From Ichthyophonus hoferi (Eukaryota; Opisthokonta; Ichthyosporea; Ichthyophonida; Ichthyophonidae): DNA of 35,536 nucleotides. The stretch is taken from contig NAOQ01000562.1 of the NCBI GenBank assembly GCA_002751075.1, forward strand, positions 13,991-49,526, in the 5' to 3' direction. Positions within the stretch are counted from its first letter, which is position 1. The number at the start of each line of letters is the position of its first letter. The notes beneath the pieces were generated by a model. That model had not been told where the DNA came from. It did not search any database and saw only the letters and a list, made by a program, of their open reading frames with translations. Of the stretch, positions 1 through 13,078 are shown in pieces. Both the position numbers and the translations under genes were made by a program.

Positions 1-269
1 GGCGAGATTTATCCTGTAACAAATGTATATATAGATATAGATATAGATATAGTAGCACATTAATTAGGTTAAGGTGTATGGAAATGAATGCTACAGACAC
101 AAACTGTAAAATATTATAAATTTTGATTGTTTTTTCTTGAAGTTTAATATTGAACAAACTAAACTTTCCACTAGGATTAAAATATAAAACAAACAGTGTT
201 TAACTATCGGCTTTATTATATAGTGTATATAAGGGGGTAAGGTAATGGGTGAAATAACCAGAAACATAC

Positions 270-3200
270 CTGTGAACAACTGCTTCTTGATATCTTCTAA
301 GGTTGCTTTTTTATTGGGAACCGCAGCAGGATCCTGACCAATGACCGCAGCTTCCTTTGCTCCACCCTTTCGGTGTTGGTTACGTACTAGAGCACTACGT
401 ACAGCCTTACTATATGTATCACTCATATCCTACGCGGGACCATATAGTATGTTAGCCACTATACTACATATGATGTTCTAGGTGATACCCTACTCGTTTT
501 GCTATCCATTTTTTAATCGTGAATTTAAAATATATGAGCCCATGAATAATAGTTTTAAAATGTTAATATTTTATACGGGAATATTTGAGGGCTATTTATA
601 ATTATCTATGTAGATTTCTATGTTTAGTGAGACTCTCAGGATGTTAGGTTATTGCATATAATAAATATAAAACTTTATACTAATATAATTTCGTAAATTC
701 ATTTTCATTTTTTTGAAATCCGATTCTGTTTTAGTTATAATTTGTTTAACAAGTGTAAATAAATAACCCAGTAGTTGTACAGTAATAAGGTTGTTAATAG
801 GAATGGTAGATCAATGGTAAACCAGACTTGAAAACAGTATCATAGTCACTCTATTACACCCATTAAGAAATATAAATAGATAAAACCATCACACGGTAAT
901 AACAAAATAACAGGTCATCCATCGTGTCATTTACCTGATCAAAATCCAATCTAGTGAAAGATGTGTGATCCGCTAGGATAGCACAGTTGGGCCGGGCCGG
1001 GTCAAAGGCAATAACCGTGGTCTTTGGGTACTTGCGCAAGTAGTGCGCTGGAAATTTGTTGGAATTGTTTCTAGACCTGATAGGATAATAGAAATATTAA
1101 AATAAAAAACAAGGGTCAACTACTGGTCTATATACATACGTTAATATATATGTACCCAATGGGCTTATGAAGGCTCGTAAATTAATATGTGATTGAGTAT
1201 TATTACAATTGGCTAAATCAAAGAAGAGTGTAGATAGTATAAGGGCGAGTATATAAAGGACGTTGTAATAACGAGAATAATATGGGAAAACATTAAATAA
1301 TAATATAGTAATTAGTCTGCCAGTAAATACTAATATCGTAAATAGTTTGCCATGAATTATTAATATAGTAATTAGAAAATTATTCTGAGAAGAATCGGAA
1401 ATAAAAAAAGACGTGGAACCACACGCACAATGTCATATGACTTCAATAGCACTTAAGCTATCACAAAATTAAATAGTAAACATTTAAATACTGGTGGTTT
1501 TAAAGTACCTTTATATTTGCTGAAATAGATAAAAAAATAGAATATATATCGAAATAAAAATTATATAGATATTCTATATTACTAACCATTCGGTAAGAGC
1601 CATTGTGATTGGATCAAAGATCTGGACCTGGTGCGTGGCATAGGCCACTACTAGATAGTTGGTGATTGGCTGGAAGCCGAAACACACGTGGTAACTGCCT
1701 GATTTAGGCAGCACCCCTTGGTGCTGATTGGTGAAAGGATCATGTTAATGCCCTGTAATATAACCAATCACAATCGTGATTGGTTAATCTCTCTCTCTAT
1801 ACTTGGTATAGCCTGTCTATTCGTATTGTTCTCCAGTGTAATTTCAATGTTTAATCATGTTGACAAAAAAAAAATCACCAAAATATTTCCCTCTAACCTA
1901 CCTCATATGTACTGAGGTTGTAGAGATGGACATTGTCTCCAGTATCTCCTGCAGCTAACCAATTCCCATCTTCACTTACAGCCATTCTAGTAACGGGTCC
2001 TGTATAAATGTGCGTGCATAGAAGGAGGAGAGTTTTGTTATAATAAATTATGCTAAACAATACAATAAAAATAAAAGATATAATAAAAGATATGATAAAA
2101 GCCTCTATCTAACAGGCTAATCTGATCTATGCAGAATACATATGACGCAGTCTCAGACAACTCAGTACAAAATGCATATCAAAACCCATGCCGTACACGC
2201 ACTAATAGATTGTTAAAGTTGACGGTAATGAAAAAAGGGGAACAAAAAGGAATAAGAAAACAGAAGGGAAAATGTTAGTTAGCATTATCTTAAAAACTCT
2301 CATATTTCAAGAATAATCCACTGTTTTCAAATTGTTTTGAGTCAACTGAATATAACGTAAAAGAAAATAAGAACCTACAATTTCAAAAGGTTGGTGATCT
2401 CGTATTCTTCTGGTTTTTCTAAATACAAAAGGATTTATAAACATACATAAAAACGGAGATCATTTGAATATTTGGATTGAAATTGCATTTAATTAAATAA
2501 TTAAGGATAACTAATGATACTTAATGTCATTTGAAAAGAAAATATAATTACCTGTGGCAGATTGTTCATCAAAACTTGCTACTACTGTCAAGTCGGTTAA
2601 GCTAATAACGCGAATAACTCCATCAGAGCCAGCAAGAATCATGTGTTGATCTGTAACGAAGAAAGAAAACAACCACAGAGTAAGAATGTTAGTAACTGTT
2701 ATTACATGCCTTCACAGAATATCAGATACAAAATCATGTGTGCACATAAATAAACGTAAACTCATTTGTATGGTTTCTAATGCATACCTGTGGCAAACAA
2801 ATTCTTAGATATTATATTAAGTAATACAATACAATACTATACAAAATTGGCTATGGTTATATACCATTATATCACAGTCGCCAAACCTACTAGTAATATA
2901 AAGGTATGTGGTACTTTCATCTATTACGTATATTTACTTCCCATTCCTACCATAAATAGATTGTGATATGTGACTATTAAATCTTAATATACTTTATTCA
3001 TTCTTTTTTAAAAAAGAAATAATCGAATGTATAAAAAATAAAAAATAATATATCTACAATAATCATACATTCTCTATTAATTACTCCTTCAAATACTAAA
3101 ATATTATAAAATTGAAATGTAGTTATGGTATAGGTGCGTTATACACCAATAGGAAAAGTTTGTAAATAATACCGTATGTGTATATGAACAAGCGTTTACT

Positions 3201-6099
3201 TACTATCTGTAGTAAAGGTCAGGGAATGTGTAGCAACAGTCGCCAAAGCAAAGTCTTTCACCTTGCTTATCTCATACCCACCCTTGGCCTGCAATGAATA
3301 TATTAATATAAAGATAATACAAATATATGGGCATTTTATAATATATATCAAATAAGCAGATAAAATAAAATGGCTGACGTTATGCTGGCACAACATTAAT
3401 TTATTAATTAATATAATTGTTTCTAATAAAAAATAAATTGCATCCGCTTTATATTATATATAGGTATATATATATATATATATATATATGTAAATGTATG
3501 TAGGTACGTATGTATGTATTTCTAGATAGAAGAATGAGTTGTCTATAGATAAATACGCAGGCATGGAAAAAGAGAAAAGAATTCTGATTACAAAACATAC
3601 TGTTGTGAAATAGTAACACTCGCTGTCCACTATCCACCAAATACAGAAGACAAAATCAATGCATCTAGATCAAGAGAAAGACATGTTTCCGTCTATATCA
3701 TCTCCCAATCAGAACAAAGTATTTACAAGCATGTCTTTGACAATGTATTATTAGCAGTTGTGCAAGTATGCATGTGTGCATATATATATATATGTCTCGT
3801 GAGAGAAAAACCATAACAAAAACAATCACAATGAGAGAGACTCCTTACCGAAACCAGAGCTTTGAAAAGCCTAGTGTTGTACATATCTGATGTCACCAGC
3901 CAACTTCCGTTAGGTGAAATTCCACTACTAACAAAGTTACCTTTAGACTGTGAGATAGGTAGGTAGATAGTTATAGTAATGTTAGCAGTGGAGTAATTGG
4001 AATAATATACCAATAAATGTCTCTGAACTCTCCCTAATCTATTTCATTATTATATGATTACTACTATACTACTATACTATTACTACTTAGGGATGTCAAA
4101 TAATATCGCCATATGATATAGCAATAATTCTTTGTTCATCTAAATTTTTCTACAGCACTGGAATATATGTCAAAAAAGAGGAAGTCAAGTAAATCAGTCC
4201 AGAATAAGGGTTCCATTTAGTGATACATAAACAAATAACACTATGAGGAGGCCAATAATCAAATCTCCAATGACGCTGCAAATGCCATATTAAGTAGCCA
4301 ATAGAAAAAGCGTTTGAATGTGCTAATAAGTATGTATGAATGTAAATAAATAAGTAGCTATTTCCGTAAGCATAACTACATTGATAGGAAATAGGAGTGG
4401 GGTAGGAGTAGATTACGAGTACATGATATTGCTAGCTATAATAGAACATTCTACTTGTACTTATATGGTAATAAATAAAATATAATCCAATACTTTGTTA
4501 CTTAAAAAGTAAGGAAGTGAAACAAAAGAATATATGTATAGTTGTACATACCTTTGGTTGGAACTCAAGCAACAGCTTGGGCCCGGTTGTCATGGGAGCG
4601 GCAATCCAATCACCGGGACCGGGCATAGTTGTCTCTTGTACATTAGCTGTAAGTCATGTGTAAGTGCGTGATATGTATGGCCAAAAATCAGGTGTAGTAT
4701 ATAAATAAAGTTGATAAGTTTATTATAAAAGGAAAACAGTAGGATAGATGCATATATAAAAATCCAATAACAATGAATAAAAAAGTCGTATATGCAATAG
4801 ATTTAATGAAAGACAGATATGTAGAGTATGTAGAGATGATAAGTATTAAGAATAAAGATAACATACATCTTTGTTAAGAGAATAAAGTTACCTGAACCCA
4901 AACGCCAAACTTGAAGTTTTCTAGGATATTGACATAACATAAGTCCAGCCTGTGAAGCTAATGAGATAAATTGATGATGTAGATAAGGTGGTATTTTACG
5001 CGTTGAACCCTCAATGTTGTTGCAGTCATATACCACCACCTGGGTATCCACGCCTATGTAGGAATGATAGGTAGATAGATAGGTAAGACCATAATATTAG
5101 TATATTTGCACTACACTAAATATATTCTCGGTTAATAAATTTCTTTATATGGATTCTCATATTATGTCTTTATACTAATGCTTTCCCACTTTTAGCATTT
5201 TGGAAACTTGAGAACATATATGTATATGAGGTCGTGTGTGGTAGAGTATACATTCTTTGGTATGTATATAGAGTGTGGTGTAGGTAACTTACCTCCAGAA
5301 ACAAGCAGGGTAGAAGGAGAGGGGGCGAGTGCCAAAGCTCTAAGATCGTGTGTGTGAACACGTGCCTTAGCAGTCTGCACCCACTTTTTTGCTACACGTC
5401 CCTGTAATAGAAACGAATGGAAGAGAGAGAGATGAAGTGTTAATAATATCCATATATACAGAAAGGTAAAGAAAGAGAAAAAAGAAAAAAGAGAAAAAAG
5501 AAAAAAGAGTAATAAACATAAAGGAATGTCTGGTGGACTACACACTCTACATAAGTTAACCCACTATATATGTACTACACATTCAATTAAGCAATAGTAA
5601 CAAGAGCAACTCACGTCCAATTCGGCAACGGTGACTAAACTAAACTGCACAATCTTGCTATCAACTCCAGAAGCAAACAGTCTAGTCTCATCCTGTTTAA
5701 AGAAAATGCTCATGTTAGAATAGTATTATATTACACTATTATACATATACATACTATCATACTATTATATATTACTTTACATTATTTCATGCAGCTAATA
5801 TGTATAATATATATAATATTTTCTATTACAGCACATATCATACTATGTCACTAAACATGCTAAACACGTAAATACACTCGGTTGATTTACCTCATTAACA
5901 ACCATTGTTAAGACATCAGCCTGGTGTGCTTTATGTGATTGCTTAAGTGCTCCAAATTTACCGTCCCAAAACTAGAAGAAATCAGAGGTTGTTAGATAAT
6001 GGCTCGGAGAATATGGTGATACCAGTGTATAGGGTATAGTATATTATATAGTGTGTATATTATAGGATAGGAGAGAATAGGATGGGATAGAGTATAGAG

Positions 6100-6138
<39 letters not shown>

Positions 6139-9100
6139 TATAGTAGAGTATAATATTGTATAATACAGTATGGTATAGTAGAGTATGGTATAGTAGAGTA
6201 TGGTATAGTAGAGTATGGTATAGTACAGTATGGTATAGTACAGTATGGTATAGTAGAGTATAGTTTAGATCAAGATGGCAACAACTTACTTGAATAGTAC
6301 CCAGTGAATCTCCACTGATAATAGTGAAGTCCCTGTGCAAGCAGAAAGAGAAGATATTAGTTATATGAATAGAGAGATTTATTATATATTTTATGGCATA
6401 AAGATGCGATAGTAGATAAACGTGTAGAACAGCAACTTGTGTATGTGATGTGATAGAGGTATTAAAAAAAAAGAAGAAAAAAAAAGATATATATACAATA
6501 ATAGCCTAAATGGAAGACATACGACTCTATATACACTAGAAAAAGAGAGTACGAACAGCATATAGTAAAGAGTGTTAAAATTAAAGCTCTGAATTTACTG
6601 GCCAGTTGGTATGGCATTAATAGAGCAAAGTAATTCTACGTGCAAAGAAATGGTGTGAAATTCAATTTTCTCTCTCTCGATATATATATTATATAGTGTG
6701 ATAGGAATCAATCTAGAATATGTCTGCAAATATGATTGGTTCATAATCACATGACTCAAGCCCGTTGATGTAATTGCGCTTTTATGATTGGATATAACCA
6801 TGTCTAGTCCTAACCATTGGCTTATCCTTGACTGAACGCGTAATTATTCATTGGTTGTCAGAAATAATTGAATATGATGAATCAATGCGAAGTCATTGAT
6901 TTGATATCGAGCGCATAAGCAAATATGATTAGATGGTATGCTAGTAATGCAAATGGGTCAGAGTAATAAATCATAACCATTGGCGGAAAGTCATAAATAT
7001 AAAAGTATAACATCGACAATCCCATGTTAGGATATTGGTAGCTTCTTTTAAAAGATGATTCTGATAGGCTATCTGGGAATATTTTATAACCCACCCATAT
7101 ACCTGTCGTTTATAATTCTAATAAACACTTTTGTGTGTAGTGAACTCATAGTCCAAATAGAAATGTTATAATCAAAACCGTGTTACAAGAGCAATAATTC
7201 CTTTAAATTTTTTTAAAAAAAAATACACACTACACTACACATGCACATACACGCATACATTCATATATACAATCATTCACAATAGTTGCTCATGCCGTTC
7301 TCATATAACCAGAATACCTTACCTAAGTAAAGCAACAGACCAAACCAGTGTGGATTCTTTATGGAAATCCTCAACAGTAATACGAAGTGTAGTCCGGCCT
7401 ATCAATAGGATGAATGAGGTTACTTATTTTATTATTGTTTCCTTCACTTATCATCTTAATTAGAAAACCAGTCAAAGGACCAATTAAAAAGGCCATATTA
7501 AAACAAAGTAAATAGATTTAGTCTGCTCTAATATATATATAATATATAGCGTAATATAATCTAGTAAATTCTATAACAACATATCACCACTTATAAACTT
7601 ATAATATACCATATAATCTAGTATGCACATTATGTCCTAGTCCTTCAGTTTTATGTTCTAAGCAATATTCTGAAATAAACGAACGATAGTATGCGTAGTA
7701 CTTCCAATATACTTTGGTATTACCTATATGTCAGTTTATATTATGTTATAAATATACACCCTCATCTAGTTATAGGAAAGTACAGTGTTTCTCATTAAAT
7801 GGCAAAATTGATGGCATATATAGACGCAAAATGCATCTGTAGAAATACAGGGGAGAGAGAGAGAGAGCAAAGTAATATAAACACATACCAGTGTTTGCAT
7901 TCCATAAGTTAATAGTACTCAACGAAGAGCCAGAAACAAGAACCTGATCGTCCTTATGCCAGGCAAGGGACAGGATCCTCCCTGCATAATTAATTAATTA
8001 ATTATCAGTATGTAATCACTAGTAAGTAGGATCATAACAATAATATATGATATGATAATGAGAAATAAAAATCACATTATCACATCTATTAAATAATCAT
8101 TGTCGCCTTATTGGTCCATCTCCCTTAGTAACAAACAACTTTTAAATATTCTAGGAATATCTATCTTTTTACTGGTTATAAAACTTTAATGCATTGCACG
8201 GTCTTGGAGCACTTCTCAAAAAGAATTAGATTGGTCAATATTAGCCAATTGATAATAAAATCCCATGACATGTATTCGTATGAATGTGTAGTATAATATA
8301 GCATGATACAATATAAATATAAATTATTTGCTAAATATTTTAAATAACTCCCCTAAGCTTCATTTTTAATTTATTACAATAATCCAATCAACATTAAACA
8401 TTATAGATAATTAATATCAATACAATAACTATTTAAGTAATTCAATATAAACCTTATCAGATATACTTGATGTTTATGCACTTTGTATACCAAATTTTAT
8501 TAGGTTAATTAGTTGATTAAATACAGGGATCCAGTGAAAACACGTCATTATCTGTCACCCCTGGCATTTAATTGGCAACCAATCCTAATATGCGGTATCA
8601 CTAGGTAACCAAGGTAACTACATTGATGGATTATTTATCTCATGTCGTATATCCATTTTACTGACCAATCACATAACCGTATTAAATGGCCACATGTACT
8701 CCTCATACATCTAGGTATATATATTAATATCTACAACTAACCCAGTATACACTCCCTATCTCGCCTTCACACGGATCAGCCTTTATGGCCCACCCTTACA
8801 CGTGGAGAGCTGAATAAGCGAGATTACGATCATCATGTAATACAATATAATACAATACAATATACTATGATATAATACGAGAAATCATGATATAACCTAA
8901 AATAACAGAATATGGTCTAGTATAATATAATGCAATACAATATAGCATAATACAATATAATTTATACATTCACGTGTATATATATCGTCTCCATTATAAA
9001 GTATATATGTATTTATTGTCTCTCTATTTCTGTTCCTTTGACATCCTCCATTGGAGCTCATCAATAAATGTCAATCATGCAAGTAAAACCATAATATCTC

Positions 9101-10806
9101 CCAAACATAATGCAAACATCACCATACCTTCTATTCTGTCGAGTGTACGGGCATAGTAGAAATGACCGTCCTCAATATCAAACAGACGAATGCAACCATC
9201 TTCACACCCTACCGCTAAACGTGTACCTGAATGATTGGTGGCCAGACACCACACAGCTCCTCCCTGCGAATCAACTGTATCCTAAATGTGAAAGAAGATA
9301 ATGTATTGGTCAAAACGTATCTTTAATCATGCCCTGCCGTAACGCATCATAAGTTATGATCCTGATCCACTCATTTTAATTCATATTCCCACATTCATTA
9401 GTAAGTATAATAATTACTACTCTTAAAAATCGTAGTTAGGAACAAATATACATACGCGCATAGTTATACATTCTAGTGTATATATAATGATCTTATATAC
9501 ATTTATAAAGCAGTAACCTGGGTATATGAACAAATACAGAAGATACATACATATACTATATTATCCTATAATATACTATATTACAAAACCAATATCAGAT
9601 ACCTCTGTATAGGTATCCATAAATCCTCAAAAAGGTCCACAACCATTCACATATATATAATCAATGTGCAATATATATAGTATATGAAAAGAGTAAATAA
9701 AACCGTAAAGAGTTGATGATTGGCTCTTTAAAAAATATAAAATAGATAGGTAGGACAGATAGGTTGAGAGAGAAAATATGGCTCTATGATATATTATAAC
9801 ATTATCTATACCTTGGGCTGTAGAGAATGAAGATTCCATTCAGTAATTTGACCATGTAGTCCAGCGGAAAATAATCTATCACCACACCATGCCACTGCTT
9901 CAACGCTGGCATTTTCTCCACCTACAAATCGCTGTTATGTATTATAAATTAAATCTTGGTTTAGTTTTAAAAAAGCCATATTCTCTACTGTATTAATAGG
10001 TAAAACTACTATAGAATCGGATAGGAAAACAGTCTCTGTTACAATGTTCTGCTTATATTCTTCTCGTATACTACACTAGGTTAATATACGACTATATGAT
10101 CTAGTTTTAGAAATCACTACTGCGTTTAAAATACTTTTCCACCACATAAAAAAGAAGAAACAAATTCTTGCGTAATGAGGAAGAGATTCTGTAGATCTAG
10201 AATGAATGTAATATGAAACCCAGGTTCTTAAACAATGATACGCTATTACCGTTAAACATGCATCACACAAAGTAACAACATAAGGGAAAGATAAAAAATC
10301 TAGTTGAATAAACGTAGTATGGTATATATAGACGAATGTCTGATAGCCCTTAAAAGGAAATAAATAATAAAAAGACAACTACTAACCTGTTGTAAAGTCC
10401 AGGTTTGTGATACATTCCATAACTCAATATCTGCGTTGGATCTAGTTGTATAGTGATAGTTAGCAATAGAATTGTAACTTCTTAAAAAAAAACCGTATAT
10501 ATATAGAGGACGATAGATAGATATAAATAAACCAAACCATGAAAGTTATCTGCTATATTTGGGATAATGAGGGAACAGATAGTATAGTATAGTCAGAAAA
10601 GTATAGTATGGTGTAATATAATACAGTATAGTGTAATATAATATAGCCTAGTATAGCAGTGTAGTATACTAGTGTAGTATAGTGTAGTGTAGTTTGACCT
10701 ACCTAGATACAACTAGTAAACTGCCATCACCATTGAAAGCCATACAGTGTATAGCTTCTGGAATATAGTCCACAAACCGACAACGGTGAACTTCAAGCTT
10801 TGACAT
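270..10806 (-). CDS. UTP4: UTP4 (cirhin), WD40 SSU-processome protein; 3' end off window
   Basis: UTP4 is a nucleolar WD40 protein of the t-UTP/UtpA subcomplex, needed for pre-rRNA transcription and 18S processing. Nineteen exons (low-high): 10703-10806, 10387-10441, 9812-9931, 9128-9281, 7889-7981, 7323-7398, 6290-6332, 5891-5971, 5615-5692, 5293-5401, 4892-5053, 4552-4646, 3849-3947, 3204-3288, 2552-2650, 1902-1999, 1587-1723, 935-1076, 270-429. All introns are GT-AG and every phase agrees, giving 663 residues so far against about 686 in human. The protein starts MSKLEVHRCRF, close to human MGEFKVHRVRF. Two tandem propellers follow, with blades such as RLAVGCEDGCIRLF, RILSLAWHKDD, KLQVWRLGS and NWLAAGDTGDNVHLYN. 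The family-typical TEWSR motif crosses the 1587/1076 junction. Exon 19 (from DMSDTYSK) is charged and low complexity; it fits the variable linker before the last conserved segment but has no recognised match. Bases 1-269 are its downstream intron, with nothing else seen. Confidence 0.92.
1761..1786. repeat. Perfect 11-bp inverted repeat built on CCAAT
   Basis: TAACCAATCAC (1761-1771), loop AATC, then GTGATTGGTTA (1776-1786). It lies in a UTP4 intron just upstream of exon 17. The same CCAAT/ATTGG word recurs nearby (1664, 1724) and in other introns. It could fold in the nascent RNA or be a small element end; no function is shown. Confidence 0.7.
3464..3490. repeat. (TA)n microsatellite
   Basis: A pure TA run in a UTP4 intron, followed by TATG/TACG repeats to about 3520. 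Open frames across it are simple-sequence artefacts. Confidence 0.9.
5465..5510. repeat. Polypurine GAAAAAA tract
   Basis: Repeated GAGAAAAAAGAAAAAA units in the UTP4 intron before exon 10. Read on the coding (minus) strand this is a long pyrimidine tract, but it is more than 60 bp from the acceptor, so a splicing role is only possible. Confidence 0.75.
6096..6265. repeat. (TA)n followed by 15-bp minisatellite
   Basis: A pure TA run (about 6101-6136) leads into tandem copies of GTATGGTATAGTAGA, with some units ending in ACA, to about 6265. The array lies inside a UTP4 intron immediately downstream, in gene orientation, of the 43-bp exon 7. The long minus-strand frame over it (LYHTVLYHT repeats) is a by-product of the unit length being a multiple of three. 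Confidence 0.9.
10580..10692. repeat. Degenerate TATAGTATAG-type simple repeat
   Basis: Irregular GTATAGT/GTGTAGT units in UTP4 intron 1, ending next to the exon 1 donor. No coding potential. Confidence 0.75.
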
Positions 10807-10949
10807 GATACAGTTTTTGGCCTGCTTTCCCTTGTTTAATATGTTGTTCTATGGACAGATATCGAGCATATTAGTAGTAGTAAATGTATTCAATGTGGAA
10901 GAGTATAATAAGGATTATAGAATGTTGGACGAGAAAATGCCTTGTCTAT

Positions 10950-11092
10950 ACTATAATCTTTAATTACATATTATAATCCTTAATTACATACAATAATCCT
11001 TAATTGAAAACTATAATCCTTAATTAAATACTATATTCCTTAATTGAAAACTAAAAACTTTAATTACATATTGTAATCCTTAATCAAAACCA
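10950..11092. repeat. 20-bp minisatellite, seven units
   Basis: Seven tandem units with consensus close to TATAATCCTTAATTACATAC, period about 20 bp. Units vary between TTAATTACATA and TTAATTGAAAA, in a partly alternating way. The array sits 140-290 bp upstream of the UTP4 start codon. It is not a CRISPR array because the units abut without spacers. Confidence 0.85.
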
Positions 11093-12080
11093 ATTAGTAT
11101 ACCTAGATATGTGACAAGACATAGAACTGTGATTATATTATAGGTAGGCATATGTAAATATATATTCAAATTGTAACTGTTTGTGACATGATTTTACAAT
11201 TGTAAGCAATATAAAGAAGAAATAAAATGACGTCAAGAAAATGTTATATGAACTGCTAATTAATCAATGTGCAAGATGATTATATATCCTAATCTACAGT
11301 ATAGTTTATGAAGTATGTGTGCTAGAAGTATTCATAACATATATTAGTGTATGCAATGGATACAGTCAAATTTGAGTTTTGTTTCGCATATACGTAAGTA
11401 CTATAAAAAAGTATGAGCAACTCATTATATAGGTATAGATATATGTGTATGTATATGTTTATGCATATATATTTGCATAAGTATACGTGTATGCGTCTTT
11501 GTCGGTATATGTGTATGTATATATATATATATATATATATATAGGCGTATGTGCGTATGTGAGTGTGCTTATATGTAGATGATTAAGAGAAGAGGAGTTA
11601 AGTAGGCAAAGTAGAAGTAGAAGAGAAGGGGATCTTTATGCTATTTTTGTAGCTTTGCTCTTGTGAAAAACTATAAATAATGACCTTAAATTATGCCAAT
11701 GCATATTTACTAATATCGTATAAAGATTTTCGCTTTGATTGAAAGTCATGCCCTAGAGACAGCTAACTTGGAGAGAATGATATTGTGTGCATGTATGTTT
11801 ATATACGTATCCCGCATATATGCAAGTGTAAACAAACAGGACAACAATAACGCACACACAAACGCACAAACACTCATCCGTGCATGTATGCAGAATGTAA
11901 TCGAAATAAACGGGAAAAAAAAAACGGCTCCAAACTTACTCACGACTAGCTTGTAGGTTTTGCTGAAGACTATACGACACAAACGGAAAATGTCCTTTCA
12001 AGAAGAAATGAGGAAACAGACGTCTTGGTTTGTTTCAGCCTATAAATCCTAACACCTCCCTCCAGTCACTACTACACCAC

Positions 12081-12122
12081 AATATAATAAATCCTTTATT
12101 AATAAAGGAATTATATTATATT
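12081..12122. repeat. AT-rich palindrome
   Basis: TCCTTTATTAATAAAGGA (12092-12109) is an 18-bp perfect palindrome, flanked by further imperfectly paired AT sequence on both sides. It could be a cruciform-prone site or a small transposable-element relic. Confidence 0.7.
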
Positions 12123-12264
12123 GCTAGGTTGATCCTATAGCGTTACACTATATAGTAGACTAACAAATAATGTACACACCACATACATACGTACACGTGG
12201 GTGGGTCATTGTATTAAAGGGCTAGAACACTAATGTTAATACCGGAATTGAATGGGTCCACATT

Positions 12265-13047
12265 GACTGGATTGATTGATCCCCTCTGAAAACCAATCAG
12301 ACTTATATATATTGCAGTAGTTTAATTGATTGGTCCACAGACTTCGGGTAGTTTTTGGTTCGTGTCCAGCACATACATATTTTCTTGTAAGAGCTGGAGA
12401 GTACCTCAATCTAGTTTACTAGGAACTGGTCATTTTTTCGCATAGTTTTATCGCTGCCATAACAGTCTGTGGAGCCGCCCTCTTATGGGTGTTACTGCAT
12501 TTACATTTATACACAATTTCAACCAGTGCAACGCGGTGAAGGGAACACATTTTTCCATCTGTCATTCAAGTATAGCTTCTTTCAATATATACATATTATT
12601 ATAGATTTTTCCGCCTATCAGCATTAAATCCTCATCTTAATCTTAGGACAGAACCATTTACGGTATTTTGCGAGTCAAACCAAGCTATCTTACCAGCAAT
12701 TTTCATAGTTCCGAACCGGACTAAAACCGAGATCCATGATTCCCTACACAAAGTGAATATACTAATGTATCCTGTAAAGTACATGGTAGCTGTAATAATT
12801 ATGGAAAAAATACATTCAATGGTACCAAAACCGGAAGATCATCCCAGAAAAATGTATGTATGTACAAACCGTTTGTTTGAGTTTTGATCTGCCCATACAA
12901 GCCTATGTTATTAAGTTTGGTTCAGCTAATAATAAATTGCTATGCAATTCTGTAGTATTTGCTCCATTTAGTATTTCATTTTTTAAAATCCTACCACGGA
13001 AGCTTATAGTAACTGTTCTCCTAAAAATTGGCAATCTACGTATTAAA
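12265..13047. repeat. Dispersed repeat R1, copy A, split by an insertion
   Basis: This copy aligns with R1 copy B (13815-14390) in two blocks: about 12265-12541 and about 12756-13047. Shared words include GAGCTGGAGAGTACCTCAAT, GCGTTTACATTTATA (with variation) and GCCTATGTTATTAAGTTT. Bases 12542-12755 are absent from copy B and form a later insertion that contains R2. No open frame is conserved between the copies, so R1 is probably a non-autonomous element. Edges are approximate, by eye. Confidence 0.8.
12542..12755. mobile_element. Repeat R2 inserted inside R1 copy A
   Basis: In R1 copy B the flanks join as CCAGTGCA-AAGTGAATAT; in copy A about 214 bp separate the same words. The core 12555-12727 recurs in inverted orientation at 17850-18018, sharing ATCAGCATTAAATC, GGACAGAACCATT, GCGAGTCAAACCA and GGTTCCGAACCGGACT or near versions. 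A short element with no open frame, so MITE- or SINE-like; clear terminal repeats or a target duplication were not resolved. Confidence 0.7.
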
Positions 13048-13050
13048 TAC

Positions 13051-13078
13051 TTTGCCAAGGAAAATTTCCTTCGGCAAA
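13051..13078. repeat. 13-bp stem hairpin
   Basis: TTTGCC-AAGGAAA-A-TTTCCTT-c-GGCAAA, a 13-bp stem with one bulged base and almost no loop, at the right edge of R1 copy A and absent from copy B. It may be a terminal structure of another small element. Confidence 0.65.

Larger units (their letters stand above)
10807..12264. other. UTP4 upstream region, gene-poor
   Basis: No supported gene. It holds the UTP4 promoter or 5' UTR (exact start not visible), a 20-bp minisatellite, a TA run (about 11518-11543) and a palindrome at 12081-12122. A 20-codon plus-strand frame at 11990-12052 (MSFQEEMRKQTSWF...) looks mildly coding but has no donor site and no recognised homology. GC is slightly higher at 11,880-12,060, which may mark leader sequence. 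Confidence 0.5.

Noticed and set aside
6044-6340. 98-residue minus-strand frame with LYHT repeats
   Set aside because: Comes from the 15-bp minisatellite; only its first residues (RDFTIISGDSLGTIQ) are real, as UTP4 exon 7.
10950-11092. CRISPR-like array
   Set aside because: Units are contiguous with no unique spacers, in an animal genome context.
11990-12052. 20-codon frame MSFQEEMRKQTSWF...
   Set aside because: Too short, no donor site, no homology; mentioned only in the regional note.
12350-12375. tRNA or SINE B box (GGTTCGTGTCC)
   Set aside because: Not conserved in R1 copy B (GGTTGGTATCT), and no A box or cloverleaf can be drawn.
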